48,474 bases of DNA, from positions 1 through 48,474 of the forward strand of contig JALUBK010000064.1 of assembly GCA_027044945.1 (NCBI GenBank). The letters run 5' to 3'. The translations under genes were made by a program, and so were the position numbers. The notes beneath the pieces are model-generated. The model ran no database searches and was not told where the DNA came from. It saw only the letters and a program-made list of their open reading frames with translations. The stretch's first letter is position 1. Each line of letters starts with the position of its first letter. Positions 43,897-48,474 of the stretch are shown here, piece after piece. This DNA is from Campylobacterales bacterium. GTDB taxonomy: Bacteria; Campylobacterota; Campylobacteria; Campylobacterales; JALSKU01.

Positions 43897-45825
43897 ATGA
43901 GAAAAAATAAATGTAAAAAAGCTTATATAACAACTCCAATTTATTATGTTAATGATATTCCTCATATTGGTCATGCTTATACCACAATGATATGCGATAC
44001 ATTAGCTAGATATTCAAGACTTATTGGGCTTGAAACATTCTTCTTAACTGGAACTGATGAGCATGGTCAAAAGATAGAAGAAGCTGCAAAAAAAAGAGGA
44101 AAAAGTTCAAAACAATATGCAGATGAAATAAGTAATTATTTTAAAAATTTATGGGATGAATTTGATATAAGCTATGATAAATTTATAAGAACAACTGATG
44201 AATATCATCAAAAAGGTGTTCAAAAAGCTTTTGAAATAATGTTTAAAAAAGGCGATATTTATAAAGATATGTATGAAGGTCATTACTGTATCAGTTGTGA
44301 ATCTTTTTTTACTCAAAACCAACTAATTGATAATGAATATTGTCCTGATTGCGGGAAACCAACCAGTATAGTCAAAGAAGAAAGTTACTTTTTTAAATTA
44401 TCAAAATATGAAGATAGACTTTTGAAGTGGTATAAAGAAAAAGAGAACTGTGTTTTGCCAAAAGGTAAAAAAAATGAAGTTATCAGTTTTGTCAAACAAG
44501 GATTGAAAGATTTATCCGTAACCAGAACAAGTTTTAGCTGGGGTATCAAACTTCCAAAAAGCATAGATGATCCTACTCATGTTATGTATGTATGGCTTGA
44601 TGCTTTATTAAATTATATTACTGCTTTGGGATATGGAGCAGATGAGAAATTAATGAAATTTTGGCCTGCAAATGTGCATGTCGTTGGAAAAGATATTTTG
44701 AGATTTCATGCTATTTATTGGCCTGCATTTTTAATGAGTTTGGATTTGCCGTTACCAAAACATATTGCAGCTCATGGTTGGTGGACTAGAAATAGTGAAA
44801 AAATGAGTAAATCTAAAGGAAATGTTGTAAATCCAAAAGAAGTAGCAAATGCTTATGGAGTTGAAAATTTTAGATATTTTATGTTAAGAGAAGTTCCTTT
44901 TGGACAAGATGGGGATTTTTCTCAAAAAGCTTTAATAGACAGAATAAATTCTGATTTGAGCAATGATTTAGGAAATTTGGTAAATAGAGTTTTGGGAATG
45001 AGTGGAAAATATTTTGATTTTGAAATTGATTCAAAAAATGTTCAAAAATATTATCAAAAAGAGTTAGATGATTGTCAAAAAATTTTAGATTCTTTACAGC
45101 AATATATATTTGATATGCAATTAAATAAATATCTCGAAGGACTTTGGAAAGTTTTGACTATAGCAAACCAATCAATAAGCACATATGAGCCATGGGTTAA
45201 AATGAAGGAAGGTAAAAATGATGAAGCTATGGCTTTAGTTTCTCTTATTTCCAATATATTGGCAAAAGTTTCTATTTTTCTTCATCCTGTCATGCCAAAA
45301 ACTACAGATAAAATATCCTCTGTTTTTAATTTTACTATTGATAATAATTCATATAAAAAATATATTGAAAATCAAGAATTATTAGAAAAAATGAAGCTTA
45401 ATAAAATAGATCCACTTTTTCCTAAAATAGAAAAAATGCTTATAAAATCTCCTGAGCCAGAAGTAAAAAAAGAAGATAAAAAAGAACAATCAAATGACGG
45501 TATCATAACAATAGATCAATTTTTTCAAACAAAATTAAAAGTCGGAACTATCTTAGAAGCCGTTAATATCAAAGGAAGCGATAAATTGATCAAACTCCAA
45601 GTAGATTTGGGCGAGGACAAACCTAGACAAATTGTAGCTGGTATAAAAGAATTTTATAATCCTCAAGATTTAATAAATACTCAAATTTGTGTTGTTGCAA
45701 ATTTAAAACCTGCTAAAATATTTGGAAATAAAAGTGAAGGAATGCTCTTAGCAGCTAAAGATAAAAAATCACTTATGCTTATAAGACCTGAAAAATTTAT
45801 TAAAAGCGGTTCATCTATTGGATGA
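43897..45825 (+). CDS. metG: Methionyl-tRNA synthetase with C-terminal tRNA-binding domain
   Basis: 642 aa. Class I core with TTPIYYVNDIPHIGHAYT (8-25, HIGH-like), a single zinc knuckle (CISCESFF...CPDCGKP, about 130-154) and KMSKSKGN (about 303-310). A Lys-rich linker (about 520-540) leads to an OB-fold tRNA-binding domain (about 545-642; KVGTILEAVNIKGSDKLIKLQVDLGE, KSEGMLLAA). It overlaps the next gene by four bases. Confidence 0.97.
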   Translation: MRKNKCKKAYITTPIYYVNDIPHIGHAYTTMICDTLARYSRLIGLETFFLTGTDEHGQKIEEAAKKRGKSSKQYADEISNYFKNLWDEFDISYDKFIRTTDEYHQKGVQKAFEIMFKKGDIYKDMYEGHYCISCESFFTQNQLIDNEYCPDCGKPTSIVKEESYFFKLSKYEDRLLKWYKEKENCVLPKGKKNEVISFVKQGLKDLSVTRTSFSWGIKLPKSIDDPTHVMYVWLDALLNYITALGYGADEKLMKFWPANVHVVGKDILRFHAIYWPAFLMSLDLPLPKHIAAHGWWTRNSEKMSKSKGNVVNPKEVANAYGVENFRYFMLREVPFGQDGDFSQKALIDRINSDLSNDLGNLVNRVLGMSGKYFDFEIDSKNVQKYYQKELDDCQKILDSLQQYIFDMQLNKYLEGLWKVLTIANQSISTYEPWVKMKEGKNDEAMALVSLISNILAKVSIFLHPVMPKTTDKISSVFNFTIDNNSYKKYIENQELLEKMKLNKIDPLFPKIEKMLIKSPEPEVKKEDKKEQSNDGIITIDQFFQTKLKVGTILEAVNIKGSDKLIKLQVDLGEDKPRQIVAGIKEFYNPQDLINTQICVVANLKPAKIFGNKSEGMLLAAKDKKSLMLIRPEKFIKSGSSIG

Positions 45826-46811
45826 GAATAGAAAATCTTATTAAAACGATTTTTGGGGAATTACAAAATTCTCCAAAAATTTCTTATATTGATCAGCTTA
45901 AACTTAATCCCAAACAGATAAAAAGAGCAGATGCCTATTTGTGCAATAACAATCAAACAATACAAAATGCCATAGAAAATGGTGCTTATGCGATTATATA
46001 TTCTGGGGATATAAAAATAACCGACAAAGAAATTGCTTGGATAAAAGTTGATAATATTGAAAATGCTATCATTAGGTATCTTAGATATAAAATACTTCAA
46101 CAACCTTTGAAAATGTATTATTGTGATGATATTCTTTTTCAAATTTTAAAAACTTCTATTTTAGATAATTCTGTAATTTTTTTAGATGGAAATATTATAA
46201 AGAATTTTGATAAATTGCTTAAAATAAATAATGAAGTAATTTATATTTCAAATAATAAAAATTTTTTGCAATCCATTAATCCATCTTCAAAATCAATTTC
46301 AAAAGCAAAAAAAAATCATATAAAACTTATTAAATTCTCTATTTTTGAATCTGATATAATAATAGATAATATTTACTATAAAAATATTAAAATAGCAAAA
46401 ATATTTTTAAATTATTTAAATGATTCGATTGAATTTTTTAATAATAATTTTCTTCGTTTTTCTATTTACAATATTTGTATCAAAAAACATTTTCAACCAA
46501 TTTTTATAGATAAAGATTTTAAAATTTTAGATTTTGGAGCATCCAATCGAGTTTTAATTGTAGAATCAGATAAAATATTATTTGATAAAGAGATTCAATA
46601 TTTGAAAAAATATGCTTCTTATGCAAAAACAGCTATATTTATTCCTCAAAATATAAATATAAATAATACAATTAAATATAAAAATTTTGATGATATATAC
46701 AATTTTAATAATAAAAATTATAATTTTTTTCTCATACTGGAAAAAGAAAAAGATGATATATTATCTTCTTTATATAAATTTGAAAATTTTGAAAACAAAA
46801 CACTTTTTTAA
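45822..46811 (+). CDS. Hypothetical protein, N-terminus like a Mur-ligase substrate domain
   Basis: 329 aa. Residues about 30-75 (IKRADAYLCNNNQTIQNAIENGAYAIIYSGD) resemble the UDP-MurNAc-binding N-terminal domain of MurE/MurF, but the ATP-binding GTNGKT motif is missing. The rest is Ile/Asn/Lys-rich, probably alpha/beta, without recognisable motifs. It is coupled to metG by ATGA. C. jejuni has an uncharacterised gene (Cj0837c) at the same place. A degenerate ligase or a regulatory relative is inference. Confidence 0.75.
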   Translation: MRIENLIKTIFGELQNSPKISYIDQLKLNPKQIKRADAYLCNNNQTIQNAIENGAYAIIYSGDIKITDKEIAWIKVDNIENAIIRYLRYKILQQPLKMYYCDDILFQILKTSILDNSVIFLDGNIIKNFDKLLKINNEVIYISNNKNFLQSINPSSKSISKAKKNHIKLIKFSIFESDIIIDNIYYKNIKIAKIFLNYLNDSIEFFNNNFLRFSIYNICIKKHFQPIFIDKDFKILDFGASNRVLIVESDKILFDKEIQYLKKYASYAKTAIFIPQNININNTIKYKNFDDIYNFNNKNYNFFLILEKEKDDILSSLYKFENFENKTLF

Positions 46812-46820
46812 GGATAAAGC

Positions 46821-47984
46821 ATGAAGGATGAACCCGATTCGCATAATAGTAATTATGTTAGTGAATATTGGGATTTGGTAGGAGGTATTGGTTTTGCTTT
46901 AATAGCATTATATTGTAATAATGAGCATTTTGTAAAATTTGCAACTTTTTTTTCAGCTTTTTCCATAGGACTTTTATCAATAACTATTTCTGAAATTGCA
47001 GAAATATTAGCTCATAAAATAAGTGAGCCTTATGGCAGTTATCTTTTGACTATATCAGCTGTAAGTGTTGAAATTATTCTTCTGTTTAGTGTTTTATTGC
47101 AAAGCAATAACGATGCAAATGCTATAGAAACAGTAAAAGGAGGTATTATTTCTGCAGTATTGGTTGATATGAATGTCCTTTTAGGATTATCTGTTTTTAT
47201 AGGAGGCTTATCTTTTAAAGAACAACAACATAATGAAGATACTTCAAGCACTTATACAACAATTTTATATGTAGCATCTCTTGCACTTTTAGTTCCTGGA
47301 TTATTAAATTATACACAACATGGTGAAAATGTTATTAAAATTGCCAGTCTTTATATAGCCTTTATTCTTTTTATTTTTTATATAATGATTTTAATTTTTC
47401 AAACAAGAACTCATACTTATTTTTTCAAATCTACTGCTAAAAGCAGAATTTTTAGATATAAAAAAATGATACAAGAACATAGCGATTTAGACGAAGAAAA
47501 AGAAGAAGAAACAATATATATATTTGATAAATTTCCTATTTCTATTAACTTTATATCAATGTTTGTTTTGATATTTATTATTGGTGTAATGGCTGAAATA
47601 TTTGCAAAAACAAGTTTGCCACTTTTTAAATCATTTGGAATTTCAACAGGTATTGCAGGTATTTTTATAGCTATCGTCAGTGCAACTCCGGAAGTTTTTA
47701 CAGCTATAAAAGCAGCCAAAGACGATCAAATTCAAAGAGTTATCAATATAGCAATGGGAGCTTCTACTGTGTCTATACTTTTAACTGTTCCTGTTTTAAT
47801 GTTTTTAGGATATATAGCTGGTATAAACTTAACATTAAGCTTCAATCCTTTGGAGATAGGAGCTCTTATTTTTACAGTTATTTTAGCTTGGAAAACAACA
47901 GAAAATGGCGAAACTAATTATTTCGAAGGTTTATCTCATATGATGCTTTTTATTTGTTATGCAATAATAGCAGCATTTTATTAA
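46821..47984 (+). CDS. Ca2+/cation antiporter, ChaA-like
   Basis: 387 aa with about ten to eleven membrane helices. The two alpha repeats are visible: SEIAEILAHKISEPYGSYLLTISAVSVEI (about 56-84) with acidic Glu, and GIFIAIVSATPEVFTAIKAAKDDQIQRVINIAMGAS (about 279-314). A charged cytosolic loop (about 210-235, rich in Glu/Asp) separates the halves. Likely exchanges Ca2+ (or Na+/K+) for H+ at the inner membrane. Ten bases after the preceding gene. Confidence 0.88.
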   Translation: MKDEPDSHNSNYVSEYWDLVGGIGFALIALYCNNEHFVKFATFFSAFSIGLLSITISEIAEILAHKISEPYGSYLLTISAVSVEIILLFSVLLQSNNDANAIETVKGGIISAVLVDMNVLLGLSVFIGGLSFKEQQHNEDTSSTYTTILYVASLALLVPGLLNYTQHGENVIKIASLYIAFILFIFYIMILIFQTRTHTYFFKSTAKSRIFRYKKMIQEHSDLDEEKEEETIYIFDKFPISINFISMFVLIFIIGVMAEIFAKTSLPLFKSFGISTGIAGIFIAIVSATPEVFTAIKAAKDDQIQRVINIAMGASTVSILLTVPVLMFLGYIAGINLTLSFNPLEIGALIFTVILAWKTTENGETNYFEGLSHMMLFICYAIIAAFY

Positions 47985-48055
47985 ACTTTAAAATACAATT
48001 TTTAGTGCTATATGACAATTTGTTAAATTAAGAATAATTTTGATAAAATAATATT
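47985..48055. other. Spacer between the antiporter gene and the structured element
   Basis: AT-rich. Contains TTTTGATAAAATAATATTATG (48039-48059), which resembles promoter sequences seen before leuD, so the promoter of the gene at 48418 could lie here, now separated from it by the inserted element. Confidence 0.35.
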
Positions 48056-48087
48056 ATGAGACCACTGCACAGTATAAACACCCATAA

Positions 48088-48181
48088 TATCAATAGGTAG
48101 TTTATAGACGAGGCAAACTTTTGCAGACTTAACTAGTTAAGTCAATGAAGTTTAACGAAGTATATAAGCTACCTATTGATA
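48088..48181. repeat. Nested palindrome 1 of the structured element
   Basis: Outer arms TATCAATAGGTAG / CTACCTATTGATA (perfect 13 bp), middle arms AAACTT / AAGTTT, and a centre GACTTAACTAGTTAAGTC (48126-48143), a perfect 18-bp palindrome. As RNA or single-stranded DNA it could form one long interrupted hairpin. Confidence 0.85.
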
Positions 48182-48190
48182 CCCAAAGGG

Positions 48191-48289
48191 AAGTCTATTT
48201 TTGGGCAATCTTTGCAAGATAAATTTTTTGAATTAACTTTAGTTAGTCCTTCAAAATTTATATCACAAATCTCACCCAAAACTAGACTT
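48191..48289. repeat. Nested palindrome 2 of the structured element
   Basis: Arms AAGTCTATTTTTGGG (48191-48205) and CCCAAAACTAGACTT (48275-48289) pair at 14 of 15 positions. Within them AAATTTTTTGAA and TTCAAAATTT can extend the stem. Confidence 0.8.
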
Positions 48290-48351
48290 TTATGGGTGCT
48301 TATACTGTGCAGTGGTCTCATTATGGGTGCTTATACTGTGCAGTGGTCTCA
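48290..48351. repeat. 31-bp tandem duplication of the element's right end
   Basis: The 31-base unit beginning TTATGGGTGCTTATACTG and ending TGGTCTCA occurs twice back to back without differences. Confidence 0.9.
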
Positions 48352-48417
48352 TAAATATTTGATAGATATTTGAATGAAAATTTTATTATCTATTCAGATT
48401 TGATATAAGGAAAAAAT

Positions 48418-48474
48418 TTGATAGATTTTGAAAATAAAACAGATAATAATATAAACATAGAAAAATGCCAAAAA
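48418..48474 (+). CDS. Start of a truncated gene, possibly endoribonuclease YbeY
   Basis: TTG start after AAGGA (48408-48412); 19 codons run off the window end (MIDFENKTDNNINIEKCQK). The opening MIDFENKT-then-I pattern resembles the N-terminus of YbeY, the rRNA maturation factor. Too short to be sure. Confidence 0.5.
   Translation, partial: MIDFENKTDNNINIEKCQK

Larger units (their letters stand above)
48056..48351. mobile_element. MITE-like structured element with ~31-bp terminal inverted repeats
   Basis: The left end (48056-48088) reads as the reverse complement of the right end with one mismatch; the right end is present twice in tandem (48290-48320 and 48321-48351). Ends carry GAGACCACTGCACAGT. 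Inside are two long palindromes (48088-48181 and 48191-48289). No transposase is encoded; an ORF across it is only the repeat read through. It resembles a non-autonomous element, possibly of IS5 type, mobilised by a transposase elsewhere. A structured RNA is the alternative. Confidence 0.65.

Noticed and set aside
48088-48181. Integron attC or phage attachment site
   Set aside because: The palindrome lacks the paired RYYYAAC/GTTRRRY boxes of attC and no integrase is present.
48176-48373. 65-codon ORF at the right end of the window
   Set aside because: It runs through the internal palindrome and both tandem terminal repeats; its sequence is explained by the repeat structure and its start has no credible ribosome site.
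1-48474. tRNA, rRNA, CRISPR or prophage genes
   Set aside because: No T-loop GTTCGA-type signature, no regularly spaced repeats with unique spacers and no phage structural genes were seen in the intergenic regions.

Overview
The window is AT-rich (roughly 30% GC by eye) chromosomal DNA of a member of the Campylobacterota (former Epsilonproteobacteria). Evidence: several gene blocks follow the order I remember from Campylobacter jejuni: ilvB-ilvN-lpxD, cheB-cheR, a cytochrome c next to hemL beside folD-lepB, rpiB-membrane protein-apt-dedA-pepA-ychF, a CiaD-like gene followed by a tRNA nucleotidyltransferase-type gene, and yggT-slt-lipoprotein-mobB-fbp-small Cys protein-metG. The receiver-less CheB and the octaheme HAO-type cytochrome also fit this phylum. 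The genus cannot be settled from the sequence alone. No tRNA, rRNA, CRISPR array or prophage was seen.

Layout. 1-2500 is an accessory patch: a HipA-type kinase toxin gene followed by an XRE regulator gene, lying between two imperfect 114-bp inverted repeats, with a solo IS256-like end nearby. 2487-6160 is a TPP-riboswitch-led thiDSGHE operon on the minus strand. 6227-11424 (minus) holds a small conserved protein, lpxD, ilvN, ilvB, a Ppx/GppA phosphatase and pdxJ; pdxA diverges from pdxJ. xth follows on the minus strand, then an mcp-cheB-cheR chemosensory operon, then a GlnRS fused to a YqeY-like tail on the minus strand. 18588-21816 (plus) is leuD-leuB-small TPR protein-CiaD-like-cca. 21796-23742 carries three poorly known proteins and an AtpZ-like protein. 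hemL and a small cytochrome c follow on the minus strand, diverging from folD-lepB-M50 protease.

27813-33535 (plus) is a tightly packed operon rpiB-coiled coil-apt-trpB-dedA-pepA-ychF, with trpB apparently added to an otherwise conserved order. psd and a large chemoreceptor with a disrupted start follow on the minus strand, then a second solo IS256-like end, a parvulin chaperone and a cytochrome module (octaheme HAO-family plus tetraheme NrfH-like membrane cytochrome) of the type linked to nitrite/hydroxylamine metabolism. 39896-47984 (plus) has yggT, slt, a convergent lipoprotein gene, mobB, fbp, a small Cys protein, metG, a Mur-ligase-like unknown and a ChaA-like cation antiporter.

The last 490 bases contain the most unusual non-coding object: a roughly 296-bp element with about 31-bp terminal inverted repeats (one end duplicated in tandem) enclosing two long nested palindromes. 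Its terminal motif recurs in the inverted repeat beside hipA 48 kb away, suggesting a family of small mobile or structured elements in this genome. It sits immediately upstream of the truncated start of what looks like ybeY.
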